Assembly: GCA_029265355.1 (NCBI GenBank)
Contig: JAJUJL010000025.1
Span: 1-58,574, forward strand
Length of the DNA: 58,574 bases
Source: Chloroflexota bacterium
Lineage (GTDB): Bacteria; Chloroflexota; Anaerolineae; Anaerolineales; UBA4823
Reading direction: 5' to 3'
Shown: positions 50,377 through 58,574 of the stretch, one piece after another
How the letters are laid out: each line of letters begins with the position of its first letter
How positions within the stretch are numbered: position 1 is the stretch's first letter
Notes under the pieces: generated by a model
What the model was told of the DNA's origin: nothing
The model's input: the letters and a program-made list of their open reading frames with translations, nothing else
Databases searched by the model: none
Translations under genes and position numbers: made by a program

Positions 50377-50413
50377 CCTCCCCCAAAATCCGTTCTGTGG
50401 ATTTTGGGGGAGG
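50377..50413. repeat. 15-bp perfect hairpin with GTTCTGT loop
   Basis: CCTCCCCCAAAATCC (50377-50391) pairs with GGATTTTGGGGGAGG (50399-50413) around GTTCTGT. Loop and overall shape are the same as at 8323-8363, but the AT part of the stem is different and still fully paired. It lies 21 bp after the VKOR gene. Confidence 0.75.
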
Positions 50414-50532
50414 GCAGGGAGGGGGGTTTCTTCCGCTGCGCGCAAGCAAATCTACCCTTCTGTGTCGCCCCTACCTCAACAAAGAACCTGATAAAATAAC
50501 CCCACCAATCGTTACGATGGGAGGGTGTACCC

Positions 50533-51516
50533 GTGCCAGATGCCATCTGTTTCGGCGAACTGCTGATTGATTTCGTGCCCACCGTCACCGGCGTCAGCCT
50601 GATCGAGGCGCCTGCCTTCCAGAAAGCGCCCGGCGGCGCGCCAGCCAACGTGGCAGTCGGCTTGAGCAAATTGGGCGTCTCCTCTGGCTTCCTGGGCAAG
50701 GTGGGGGAGGACGCTTTTGGTCATTTCCTGGCGCAAACGCTGGAGAAAGAAGGCGTGGATATCTCTGAACTGCGCTACTCGCAGCAGGCGCGCACCATGC
50801 TGGCCTTCGTCTCGCTGCGCGCCGATGGCGAGCGCGATTTCATGTTCTACCGCCACCCCAGCGCCGATATGCTCTACGCGCCCGAGGAGGTGCCAGAGAG
50901 CTACATTCGCCAGGCGAAAGCCTTTCACTTCGGCTCGATCAGCCTGATCAGCGAGCCAAGTCGATCTGCCACGCTGCGCGCCGTCGAGATCGCCGTCCAG
51001 GCCGGCCTGCTGGTTTCTTATGACCCCAATTTGCGCCTCAACCTGTGGGAGAGCGCCGAGGCGGCCCGCCAGGGCCTGCTGCTTGGCTGGCCTTACGCCT
51101 CGCTGATCAAGGTCAGCGCCGAAGAGCTGGCTTTCCTCAGCGGGCATGCGCTGGGCGAACAACCCGCCCTGAGCGAGCTGCGCGCCGCAGCGCACGCCAT
51201 CTGGCATGCCGGCCTGGAGCTGCTGGTGGTCACGCTGGGCGCGCAGGGTTCAGCCTGGATCACCCGCCAGGGCGCCGGGCTGGCGCCGGGTTTCTCGGTG
51301 AAGCCGGTGGACACGACCGGCGCCGGTGATGGCTTCGTCGCCGGCCTGCTGCACGGTGTGCTATCGCAGCCCTCCGCCTGGCATGATCCGCAGGCATTGC
51401 CGGGCATCTGCCGGTTTGCCAACGCCGTCGGCGCGCTGACCACCACCCAGCGCGGCGCCATTCCAGCCCTGCCCGACCGGCGCCAGGTGCAGCACTTTAT
51501 GGAACAGCAGCCATGA
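50533..51516 (+). CDS. PfkB-family carbohydrate kinase, probable fructokinase
   Basis: A 327-residue sugar kinase with GTG start (GGAGGG upstream). It has the PfkB patterns ICFGELLIDFVPTV, GGAPANVAVGLSKLGV and the catalytic-site motif DTTGAGDGFVAGLLHG with the base Asp in GAGD. Its stop overlaps the start of an amylosucrase gene, and amylosucrase releases fructose from sucrose, so fructokinase activity is the natural choice. Other sugar specificities cannot be excluded. Confidence 0.9.
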   Translation: MPDAICFGELLIDFVPTVTGVSLIEAPAFQKAPGGAPANVAVGLSKLGVSSGFLGKVGEDAFGHFLAQTLEKEGVDISELRYSQQARTMLAFVSLRADGERDFMFYRHPSADMLYAPEEVPESYIRQAKAFHFGSISLISEPSRSATLRAVEIAVQAGLLVSYDPNLRLNLWESAEAARQGLLLGWPYASLIKVSAEELAFLSGHALGEQPALSELRAAAHAIWHAGLELLVVTLGAQGSAWITRQGAGLAPGFSVKPVDTTGAGDGFVAGLLHGVLSQPSAWHDPQALPGICRFANAVGALTTTQRGAIPALPDRRQVQHFMEQQP

Positions 51517-53495
51517 ACTCACTCGCGCAAAACCCCGTGAAACTCGACGAAGCTGCCCTTAAGCGGGAGATGGATCGCTCGCTGAAGCGGCTGCTGCCGC
51601 GCCTGGAGCAGGCTTTTTCCCGCCAGATCAAACGCCAACCCCAGGAATGGAAGGCGTTCCGCCGCCGGCTGGAGCTCAATTTCCCGCAGCTTTTCCGCTT
51701 GTACTACCAGTTATATGCCAACCGCTATGACTTCTTCTACTTCTTAGAAGAGCTGCTCACGCTGACGGCGCAGTCCTGGTTCGAGCGCCCAGCAGATCTG
51801 AAAGCCCTGGATGACGAGCGCGAAGCCAACCCGGACTGGTTCCAATCTCAGTCCATGCTGGGCGGCGTGTGCTACGTGGACCTGTTCGCCGGCAACCTGG
51901 CCGGCCTGCGCAGCAAGCTCCCCTATTTCCAGGAGCTCGGCCTGACTTACCTGCACCTGATGCCGCTCTTCCTGGCGCCCGAAGGCGACAACGACGGCGG
52001 CTACGCGGTCAGCGATTACCGCCGCGTCAACCCTTCCCTGGGCAGCATGACAGAGCTGGCGGACCTGGCGCGCGAGCTGCGCCAGGCGGGGATCTCCCTG
52101 GTGCTGGACCTGGTCTTCAACCACACTTCCGACGAGCACCCCTGGGCTCTGCGCGCCCTGGCAGGCGATGCAGAGCACCAGGAATACTACCGCATCTTCC
52201 CCAACCGGGAGATGCCGGACGCTTATGAGCGCACCCTGCGCGAGATCTTCCCCGATGAGCACCCCGGCGCCTTCTCCTACCGCCCGGAGATCGACGCCTG
52301 GGTGTGGACGACCTTTCATTCCTACCAATGGGACCTGAACTACGCCAACCCGCAGGTCTTCAACCGCATGGCGGGCGAGATGCTCTACCTGGCCAACGTG
52401 GGCGTGGAAGTGCTGCGCCTGGATGCGGTGGCTTTCATCTGGAAGCAGATGGGCACCGCCTGCGAAAACCTGCCCGAGGCGCACCTGCTCATCCAGGCTT
52501 TCAACAGCGTGGCGCGCATCGCCGCTCCAGCGCTGCTCTTCAAATCCGAAGCCATCGTGCACCCCGACGACGTGGTGCGCTATATTCACCCCCAGGAGTG
52601 CCAGCTCTCCTACAATCCCCTGCTCATGGCGCTGCTGTGGAACTCGCTGGCCACGCGCGATGTGCGCCTGCTGCGCCAGGCGCTGATGGAGCGTTTCAAG
52701 ATCAACCCGCAGTGCGCCTGGGTCAACTATGTGCGCTGCCACGACGACATCGGTTGGACGTTCTCGGATGAAGACGCCGCCCGCCTGGGAGTCAACGCCA
52801 GCGATCACCGCAAGTTCTTGAACGCCTTTTACACCGGGCGCTTCAATGGCAGCTTTGCGCGCGGCCTGCCTTTCCAGGAAAATCCCAGGACCGGCGATGC
52901 GCGCATCTCCGGCACCTGCGCCTCCCTGGCAGGGCTGGAGAAGGCGCTGATGGAAGAGACCGAGAAAGAAGTCGAGCTGGCCGTGCGCCGCATCTTACTC
53001 ATCCACGGCGTGATCATGACCGTGGGTGGTATTCCCTTGCTCTACCTGGGCGACGAGCTGGCCATGCTCAACGATTATGGCTACCGCGACGACCCGGCCA
53101 AGTCTGAAGACAGCCGCTGGGTGCACCGCCCGGCTTACGATTGGGAGCGACACGCCCAGCGCCTGGATGAAAGCACCGTTGCCGGGCGCGTTTACCTGGG
53201 CCTGCAGCGCCTGATTGCGCTGCGCAAGGAGCACAGCGTATTTTCTGGCGCCAGCCTGGAGGTGGTGGACAGCGGCAGCCCGCATGTGTTGGCCTACCTG
53301 CGCCTGCATGCCGGGCAGCGGGCGCTGGTGCTGGCCAATTTCAGCGAAGCGCCGCAGGTGGTGCCTGCCAATGTGTTGCGTCTCTCCCTGCTCTCCTACC
53401 AGGTGAACGATTTGGCCACTGGCGCGGCCGTGCCGATGCAGGACTTGCGCCTGGAACCTTTCCAGTTTGTGTGCCTGACCAGCGGCGGGGAGTGA
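51513..53495 (+). CDS. Amylosucrase-type GH13 enzyme
   Basis: A 660-residue protein with the long helical N-terminal domain typical of amylosucrase (GH13_4) and the barrel motifs LTYLHLMPLF, VLDLVFNHTSDEH, VEVLRLDAVAFIWKQMG (nucleophile D304), LFKSEAIVHPDD (acid/base E346) and VRCHDDIGW (D411). It converts sucrose to fructose and an alpha-glucan or glucose, and is coupled by a 4-bp overlap to a fructokinase. Length is near the usual ~630-650. Sucrose hydrolase is the nearest alternative. Confidence 0.88.
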   Translation: MNSLAQNPVKLDEAALKREMDRSLKRLLPRLEQAFSRQIKRQPQEWKAFRRRLELNFPQLFRLYYQLYANRYDFFYFLEELLTLTAQSWFERPADLKALDDEREANPDWFQSQSMLGGVCYVDLFAGNLAGLRSKLPYFQELGLTYLHLMPLFLAPEGDNDGGYAVSDYRRVNPSLGSMTELADLARELRQAGISLVLDLVFNHTSDEHPWALRALAGDAEHQEYYRIFPNREMPDAYERTLREIFPDEHPGAFSYRPEIDAWVWTTFHSYQWDLNYANPQVFNRMAGEMLYLANVGVEVLRLDAVAFIWKQMGTACENLPEAHLLIQAFNSVARIAAPALLFKSEAIVHPDDVVRYIHPQECQLSYNPLLMALLWNSLATRDVRLLRQALMERFKINPQCAWVNYVRCHDDIGWTFSDEDAARLGVNASDHRKFLNAFYTGRFNGSFARGLPFQENPRTGDARISGTCASLAGLEKALMEETEKEVELAVRRILLIHGVIMTVGGIPLLYLGDELAMLNDYGYRDDPAKSEDSRWVHRPAYDWERHAQRLDESTVAGRVYLGLQRLIALRKEHSVFSGASLEVVDSGSPHVLAYLRLHAGQRALVLANFSEAPQVVPANVLRLSLLSYQVNDLATGAAVPMQDLRLEPFQFVCLTSGGE

Positions 53496-53556
53496 TAAAA
53501 TAACTGGACAAATGAGCCGATCGATCCGCAGCGACTTATTGGTGAGGGAACACCAC

Positions 53557-54462
53557 ATGGACGAGTTAAAAACCTGGGAACTTATCCGCCACACCCATGC
53601 CCACCTGGTGAAGGGCTTTGAGCCGGCTTTGCAACCGTTAATTCACAAGACGGGCCTCGAGCCGCACATGTGGGGTCTCCTGTTGGCCGTTAAGACCTTC
53701 GAGCCAGAGGCGACCACCCCATCGCACTTGCTGGTGCGCGTGCCTTACTATGCGCCAGAGGTGTACCTCGAGCGGTTGGAAAAATTGAGCGCCCTTGGCA
53801 TGCTGGACAAAGTCGGCGAAGGTCGCTACCGCTTGAATGCCTTTGGCCGCAAGGCGGTGGGCGATTTCATCGAGATTGCCCGCCAGGCCATGGTCAGCCT
53901 GGATCCGCTGCCCGCTGAATCCAGCGCTCGCCTGGCAAGCCTGTTGGGCAGGTTGGTGCAGGCCAGCCTGAATGCTGGCGAGCCGCTGCGCACCTGGAGC
54001 ATCTCGCTCAGCTATAAGCTCATGCCGCCGGCTGAGCCGCCGCTGCCTTACACCGAACAGGCTTTTTCCTGCCTGGCAGCCTACCGCGATGACGCCCACC
54101 TGGCCGCCTGGCGCGATACCGGTTTGAGCGCCATGGCCCTGGAAGAACTCACCCTGCTCTGGCAGGGCGCGGTTTCCAGCTATGACGACATTTGCCGCAA
54201 GCTGGCTTACCGTGGGCATTCGTGTGATATCTACAACATCGTGCTGCGCGAGTTGCGCAACCTGGGTTTTGTGGATGGTCCGGATCACGATCTGCGCCTG
54301 ACCAGCGCCGGGCGCATGTACCGCTCGAACATCGAAGAGCTCACCGACCGCTACTTCTTTGAGTCCTGGCAGGTGTTGCGCAAGCCTGAGAAAGAGGAGC
54401 TTTACAACCTGCTCCAGCAACTCCACGCAGCCATTGCCGAGGGGGTCCTTCGTCAGAATTAA
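53557..54462 (+). CDS. Uncharacterised protein with two winged-helix-like halves
   Basis: A 301-residue protein from ATG 53557 (GAGGGAA upstream); ATG 53512 in frame is an alternative. Residues ~20-110 (WGLLLAVKTFEPEATTPSHLLVRVPYYAPEVYLERLEKLSALGMLDKVGEGRYRLNAFGRKAV region) and ~200-275 (TLLWQGAVSSYDDICRKLAYRGHSCDIYNIVLRELRNLGFVDGPDHDLRLTSAGRMY region) each read like MarR-type winged helices. The rest is helical. DNA binding is likely but not shown. It lies between amylosucrase and Rel, with no sign of a shared function. Confidence 0.65.
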   Translation: MDELKTWELIRHTHAHLVKGFEPALQPLIHKTGLEPHMWGLLLAVKTFEPEATTPSHLLVRVPYYAPEVYLERLEKLSALGMLDKVGEGRYRLNAFGRKAVGDFIEIARQAMVSLDPLPAESSARLASLLGRLVQASLNAGEPLRTWSISLSYKLMPPAEPPLPYTEQAFSCLAAYRDDAHLAAWRDTGLSAMALEELTLLWQGAVSSYDDICRKLAYRGHSCDIYNIVLRELRNLGFVDGPDHDLRLTSAGRMYRSNIEELTDRYFFESWQVLRKPEKEELYNLLQQLHAAIAEGVLRQN

Positions 54463-54481
54463 CGACGGCGAGAGGTAGCCC

Positions 54482-56722
54482 ATGCGCATCGAACAGTTGA
54501 TGGATCTCCTGCCACCAACCTACAGCCTGGCAGATCGGGAGCTGGTGCTGCGCGCCTATCGCCTGGCGGAGAAGGCTCACGAAGGGCAGACGCGCGCCTC
54601 CGGCGAGCCGTATGTCACCCACTGCCTGGCGGTGGCTGCGATACTGGCCGAGATGCGCGTGCCTCCCGAGGTGGTCGCCGCGGCGCTGTTGCACGACACC
54701 GTCGAAGATACCTGGGTTACGCTGGAGGATTTGCGGCGCGATTTCAGCGACAAGATCGCCGCCCTGGTGGATGGCGTCACCAAGCTCACCCAATTGCCGC
54801 GCGTTTCGCGCGGCGACCAGCAAATGGAGCACGTCGATCGGGAAGCTGAACAGCGCCAGATCAACGAACGCCGCGGCCTCCCCGATCCGGACGAAGAAGC
54901 CGCCCAGATCGTGCGCAGCCGGCGCTACGATGTCGTTTCAGAGACGCTGCGCAAGACTTTCCTGGCGATGGGGGAAGATGTCAACGTGGTGTTGATCAAG
55001 CTGGCGGACCGCTTGCACAACATGCAGACCCTGGACGCCATGCCCGAGGCCAAGCGTAAGCGCATCGCCCAGGAGACGCTGGATATTTTCGCCCCGCTCG
55101 CCAACCGCCTGGGCATCTGGCAGATGAAGTGGGAGCTGGAAGACCTGGGCTTCCGCTACTCACAGCCAGAAACCTACCAAGAAATCGAACGCATGTTGAA
55201 TACCCGCCGCACCCAGCGCGAAGAAGAGATGGTTGCGATCCGCAAAAGCCTGGAGCGATTGCTGGCTGAGCACAAGATCCAGGCGGAAGTGTCCGCCCGT
55301 CCCAAGCACATTTTCTCGATCTACAAGAAGATGGTGCGCAAGGGCGTGCCGTTCGAAATGGTGCACGATGTGCGCGGTGTGCGCATTGTCGTTCCGGATA
55401 TCCCTGCCTGCTACGCCACCCTGGGTGTGATTCACACCCACTGGCGCCCGATTCCTGGCGAGTTCGACGACTACATCGCGGTGCCCAAGGATAATTTCTA
55501 CCGCTCGTTGCACACCGCGGTGGTCTACGATGATGGTAAAACGCTGGAGGTGCAGATCCGCACCCCGGAGATGCACCAGAACGCCGAGTACGGCATCGCC
55601 GCCCACTGGCGATACAAGGAAGGTTCCCGGCGGGACGAAGATTATGAAAAGCGCATCCTGTGGCTGCGCTCATTGATGGAATGGCGCCAGGACGTGCAGG
55701 ATGCGCGCGAGTTCCTGGACAGCATGCAGACGGATGTTTTCCAGGATCGAGTGTATGTCTTCACCCCGAAAGGGGATATCATTGACCTGCCCGCCGGCAG
55801 CACACCCATCGATTTTGCCTATCACGTGCACACCGATGTCGGTCATCGCTGCCGGGGCGCCAAGGTCAACGGCAAGTTGGTCGCCTTGGATTACGTCCTC
55901 AAGACCGGCGATAAAGTCGAGGTGCTGACCGCCAAGCGCGGCGGCCCGAGCCGCGACTGGTTGAACCCCAACTTGCGACTGGTCAATACGCAGCGCGCTC
56001 GCTCCAAGATTCGCTACTGGTTCAAACGCCAGGCGCGCGAGCAGAACATCGCCCAGGGCAAAGAACTGTTGGATAAGGAACTGCACCGCCTGGGGATCAG
56101 CGAGCTGAACCTGGATCGCCTGGCGCGCGAATTCGACTTCAAGAACCCGGAAGGCTTGTTCGAAGCGCTGGGCTGCGGCGACATCGCCCTCGGACGGTTG
56201 GTCAATCACCTCACCCTGGGCAAGGAAGACGAAGCAGATTTCTTCCCCACTGCCCGCCCCTCCAGCCGCGCCGCCGAAGAAGAGGACACGGTGACCGTGT
56301 TGGGTTTGCGCGGTTTGCTCACCAACATGGCGCGCTGCTGCAACCCAGCGCCTGGCGATGCCATCGTTGGCTACATCACCCGCGGGCGGGGGGCCACCAT
56401 TCACCGCTCCGACTGCCCCAATATCTTGCGCATCCAGGACCGCGAGCGCCTGGTGCGCGTCACCTGGGGCGAAGTCAAGCGCACTTACCCGGTGCCGATC
56501 CGCATTCGCGCTTATGACCGCAACGGCTTGATGAAAGATGTCTCTTCGCTCATCTCGGATGAGGGCATTAACATGGCGGGTGTGGCTGTCGAGGTGAAGA
56601 GCAACCTGGCAACCTTCGATATCACCCTGGAAGTGCGCGATATCGCCGAGCTGAGCCGGGTGCTGGACCGCCTGGAAAACCTGCCCAACGTGGTCGAAGC
56701 GCAGCGCGTTCGCCCGGGTTAA
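54482..56722 (+). CDS. rel: Bifunctional (p)ppGpp synthase/hydrolase (Rel)
   Basis: A 746-residue Rel/SpoT. The HD hydrolase domain has H47, H71-D72 (ALLHDTVEDTW) and D176 (KLADRLHNM). The synthetase domain includes HDVRGVRIVV and the PKDNFYRSLHTAVV region, then TGS (VYVFTPKGDIIDLPAGSTPIDFAYHVHTDVGHR region), the zinc/CC segment NMARCCNPAPGD and a C-terminal ACT domain. Basic residues before the HDVRG segment (KMVRKGVPFE) fit the bifunctional type. An extra ~40-residue charged stretch lies at residues ~108-152 inside the HD domain. It controls the stringent response. Confidence 0.93.
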   Translation: MRIEQLMDLLPPTYSLADRELVLRAYRLAEKAHEGQTRASGEPYVTHCLAVAAILAEMRVPPEVVAAALLHDTVEDTWVTLEDLRRDFSDKIAALVDGVTKLTQLPRVSRGDQQMEHVDREAEQRQINERRGLPDPDEEAAQIVRSRRYDVVSETLRKTFLAMGEDVNVVLIKLADRLHNMQTLDAMPEAKRKRIAQETLDIFAPLANRLGIWQMKWELEDLGFRYSQPETYQEIERMLNTRRTQREEEMVAIRKSLERLLAEHKIQAEVSARPKHIFSIYKKMVRKGVPFEMVHDVRGVRIVVPDIPACYATLGVIHTHWRPIPGEFDDYIAVPKDNFYRSLHTAVVYDDGKTLEVQIRTPEMHQNAEYGIAAHWRYKEGSRRDEDYEKRILWLRSLMEWRQDVQDAREFLDSMQTDVFQDRVYVFTPKGDIIDLPAGSTPIDFAYHVHTDVGHRCRGAKVNGKLVALDYVLKTGDKVEVLTAKRGGPSRDWLNPNLRLVNTQRARSKIRYWFKRQAREQNIAQGKELLDKELHRLGISELNLDRLAREFDFKNPEGLFEALGCGDIALGRLVNHLTLGKEDEADFFPTARPSSRAAEEEDTVTVLGLRGLLTNMARCCNPAPGDAIVGYITRGRGATIHRSDCPNILRIQDRERLVRVTWGEVKRTYPVPIRIRAYDRNGLMKDVSSLISDEGINMAGVAVEVKSNLATFDITLEVRDIAELSRVLDRLENLPNVVEAQRVRPG

Positions 56723-56750
56723 CCTTCCACCCAATCTCCCCAAATTTATC

Positions 56751-56777
56751 TTGACAGGCATTTTTTATTGGTATAAT
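56751..56777 (+). promoter_or_regulatory. Promoter of moeA, implying a leaderless message
   Basis: TTGACA (56751-56756) and TATAAT (56772-56777) are both consensus, with a 15-bp spacer. The moeA ATG starts only 9 bp after the -10 box, so transcription would begin at or within 2 bp of the ATG. No Shine-Dalgarno is present. Confidence 0.75.
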
Positions 56778-56785
56778 TCCGCGCC

Positions 56786-58027
56786 ATGACAGGCCTGATG
56801 AGTGTTCACGAGGCGCAGAGCCGGCTGCTGGCGCTGTTTCACCCGCTGGAAGAAGAAAGCGTTGCGCTGCAGGCTGCGGCTGGCAGGGTGCTGGCGCGCC
56901 CGATCTACGCAGCGTTTGACCTGCCGCCATTCGCCAATTCCAGCATGGATGGCTTTGCGGTGCGCGCCCAGGATGTGCGCTCAGCCAACGCCGGACAACC
57001 GGTGCGCCTGGCGGTGGCTGGTGATATCCCTGCCGGGCAAACCGCCGCGCTCGAGCTGGAGGCGGGGCAGGCCATCCGCATCATGACCGGCGCGCCGCTG
57101 CCGCATGGCGCCGACGCCGTCGTCCCAGTGGAAGACACCGATTTTCCCTGGCGCCAGCCAGGTTTAGCCGCCCCACAGGTGGTGCAGGTGAAGCGTCCCG
57201 TGCAGCCCGGCGACAATGTGCGCCCCGCCGGGCAAGATGTGCGGCGCGGCGAGCTGGTGCTCGAACCGGGGCAGCGCTTGCGCCCCCAGGATTTGGGCCT
57301 TCTGGCCATGCTGGGCATTTCCCAGGCGCCCGTCTATCGCCAGCCGCGCGTGGCGATCCTCTCCACCGGCGATGAGCTGCTGCCAGCCGGCGCTCCGCTG
57401 GCCCCAGGCAAAATTTACAACGCCAACTCGCCCACTTTGATCGCCCTGGCGCAGCGTTACGGCAGCGAAGCCATCGACCTGGGCATCGCCCGTGACCAGG
57501 AGGACGATGTGCGCCGCTGCCTGAGCGCGGCGGTCGAGCAGGGGGTAGACCTGATCCTCTCCTCCGCCGGGGTGAGCGTGGGCGCTTTCGATTTCGTGCG
57601 CAGCGTGGTGGAGCAGGATGGCAGCCTGGAATTCTGGCGCGTCAACATGCGCCCTGGCAAACCGTTCACCTGTGGACATTATCGCAGCATCCCTTTCATC
57701 GGACTGCCGGGCAACCCGGTTTCGACCTTTGTCGGCTTCGAAGTTTTCGTGCGCCCAGCGCTGCAAAAAATGTCCGGCCTGGCGCCGCGCCCGCTGCATG
57801 TCATTCGCGCTGCCCTGTCCGAGGAGATCCAATCGGATGGCCGCGAGTCCTACCTGCGCGGCGTGGTCACCTGCCAGGCGGGGGGGTGCCTGGCGCGCCT
57901 CACCGGTCACCAGGGATCGGGTAATTTGCGCTCTCTGGTGCAGGCGAATGCTTTGCTTTTGGTGCCATCTGGGGTAAAATCTCTGCCGTCCGGCGCAGAG
58001 ATTGATGCCTGGTTGTTTGAGGATTGA
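56786..58027 (+). CDS. moeA: Molybdopterin molybdotransferase
   Basis: A 413-residue MoeA of normal size. Motifs: FANSSMDGFAVRAQDV near the N-terminus, RIMTGAPLPHGADAVVPVEDT, the MPT-binding STGDELLPAGAPLAPGKIYNANSPTL, SAGVSVGAFDFVRSVVE and PFIGLPGNPVSTFVGFEVF. It inserts molybdate into adenylylated molybdopterin. MsrP encoded at 25344 is one molybdoenzyme that would need it. The second in-frame ATG (56798) also lacks a ribosome site, so the first is used. Confidence 0.95.
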   Translation: MTGLMSVHEAQSRLLALFHPLEEESVALQAAAGRVLARPIYAAFDLPPFANSSMDGFAVRAQDVRSANAGQPVRLAVAGDIPAGQTAALELEAGQAIRIMTGAPLPHGADAVVPVEDTDFPWRQPGLAAPQVVQVKRPVQPGDNVRPAGQDVRRGELVLEPGQRLRPQDLGLLAMLGISQAPVYRQPRVAILSTGDELLPAGAPLAPGKIYNANSPTLIALAQRYGSEAIDLGIARDQEDDVRRCLSAAVEQGVDLILSSAGVSVGAFDFVRSVVEQDGSLEFWRVNMRPGKPFTCGHYRSIPFIGLPGNPVSTFVGFEVFVRPALQKMSGLAPRPLHVIRAALSEEIQSDGRESYLRGVVTCQAGGCLARLTGHQGSGNLRSLVQANALLLVPSGVKSLPSGAEIDAWLFED

Positions 58028-58049
58028 TCATCATTTTCAGGAGGTTGGA

Positions 58050-58283
58050 ATGCCCCGTATTCGTTGTCATTATATCGACTGTATCTTGCTCGATGATGGC
58101 TATTGCAGCGCGGCTGCGGTCGAGATCGACCCGGACACAGGCTGTATGACCTACAAGCGTTCTGATGATATCGATGAAACTGTCGAGTGGGAAGAAGAGG
58201 AAGAAGAGCTGGACGATTGGGAAGACCTGGAAGGGGAAGAAGAAGAAGACGAAGATATATGGCTCGACGATGACGATTATTAA
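58050..58283 (+). CDS. Small acidic protein with DUF1540-like cysteine motif
   Basis: A 77-residue protein. The ATG at 58050 has CAGGAGG upstream; a longer open frame begins at 58002 without such a site. Residues ~4-36 hold cysteines in a C-x4-C-x7-C-x11-C pattern (CHYIDC, then GYCSAAAVEI, then TGCMTY), reminiscent of DUF1540 zinc-binding-like domains. The last ~35 residues are almost all Glu, Asp and Trp. No function is known. It lies 22 bp after moeA and before a terminator, so it may share the moeA transcript. Confidence 0.75.
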   Translation: MPRIRCHYIDCILLDDGYCSAAAVEIDPDTGCMTYKRSDDIDETVEWEEEEEELDDWEDLEGEEEEDEDIWLDDDDY

Positions 58284-58348
58284 TCGCCAGCCGCCGCGCC
58301 GCGGCTAACCGGTTTGCAGTGGACCGGCTCACCTGCAGATAGATTTCG

Positions 58349-58384
58349 TGTTCCCTCTTTCATCTCAAGAGGGAACATTTTATT
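58349..58384 (+). terminator. Rho-independent terminator
   Basis: TGTTCCCTCTT (58349-58359) pairs with AAGAGGGAACA (58367-58377) over a 7-nt loop, followed by TTTTATTT. It ends the moeA/small acidic protein unit. Confidence 0.88.
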
Positions 58385-58412
58385 TCCAACCTCCCAATAA
58401 ACCGACATGCAA

Positions 58413-58574
58413 TCAGGTAGGAGCGGGTCTGCGCCAGCCAGGCAGCCATGCCGAAAGGCAATCTGCTCAGGCTGCATGCCTGCGTCCGGTAAGGCAAAGA
58501 CCCGCCCTGGCACGCCATCACGCAGACCCACCCCTACAGCGAACGTGGGAACAGGTAGGGGCGGGTCTGCACCA
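58413..58574. repeat. GTAGGGGCGGGTCTGC-type palindromic repeat, cut by window edge
   Basis: One arm starts near 58415 (GTAGGAGCGGGTCTGCGCC) and its inverted arm, GCAGACCCACCCCTAC, ends at 58538. A further forward arm (GTAGGGGCGGGTCTGCACC) begins at ~58556 and runs off the window. The ends match the style of the elements at 23967, 27014 and 42126-42573. No gene is seen in it. Confidence 0.7.

Overview
The window reads as a contiguous piece of a high-GC bacterial chromosome. The mix of genes suggests an uncultured anaerobic member of the Chloroflexota, probably Anaerolineae-like. The reasons are a bacterial-type CODH/acetyl-CoA synthase cluster, many GTAGGGGCG-type dispersed repeats, lipoproteins with long Pro/Thr/Ala linkers, and beta-propeller anti-sigma proteins. 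This placement is inference from gene content and style; no 16S rRNA gene or ribosomal protein gene is present. No tRNA, rRNA, CRISPR array, prophage or intact transposase was seen.

Layout. 1-403 (minus) is the start of a PstS-like phosphate-binding lipoprotein cut by the window edge. 926-6246 (minus) is a three-gene operon: a PQQ-type beta-propeller protein, a Gfo/Idh/MocA oxidoreductase and a PAF-acetylhydrolase-like esterase. 6355-8196 (minus) is a RACo-type corrinoid activator facing away from the main Wood-Ljungdahl cluster. 8800-21260 (plus) holds that cluster: an HMA-fold protein, CODH (AcsA), ACS (AcsB), a CBS-domain protein, the corrinoid protein subunits AcsD and AcsC, a second RACo, AcsE and a fused MetV-MetF. 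Together these reduce methylene-THF, move the methyl group to the corrinoid protein and join it with CO and CoA to give acetyl-CoA, or run in reverse. The formyl branch, formate dehydrogenase and the AcsF/CooC maturation factor are not in the window.

21461-33334 is mixed: a GlsB-type membrane protein, a solute-binding protein whose two halves appear circularly permuted, a di-heme cytochrome c, the MsrPQ methionine-sulfoxide repair pair, an ECF sigma factor with its putative anti-sigma propeller, a large P-loop regulator and a SnoaL-like protein. Two 168/169-bp copies of one palindromic repeat flank the cytochrome/MsrPQ block.

33558-45350 (plus) is a long catabolic locus: a FadR-type regulator, a 3-hydroxyisobutyrate-dehydrogenase-like enzyme, a complete Liv-type ABC importer, E1 alpha and beta of a 2-oxoacid/acetoin dehydrogenase, an M24-fold enzyme with one altered metal ligand, and an E2 with two subunit-binding domains that probably starts at CTG. 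No E3 is present and the substrate cannot be told from sequence. A convergent XRE-cupin regulator closes this block.

45999-58574 carries a small membrane stress-like protein, a radical SAM protein with a winged helix, NifX-like and DUF364-like proteins, a thioredoxin-VKOR fusion, a fructokinase-amylosucrase pair, a duplicated winged-helix protein, a bifunctional Rel, MoeA (probably leaderless) and a small acidic Cys-containing protein.

The most unusual observations are: (i) the permuted solute-binding protein; (ii) a dispersed structured element at about 679-871 and 47695-47955 whose two complete copies show a compensatory base-pair change; (iii) hairpin repeats that keep a GTTCTGT loop while the stem sequence changes; and (iv) the uncharacterised Liv/2-oxoacid dehydrogenase/M24 catabolic operon.
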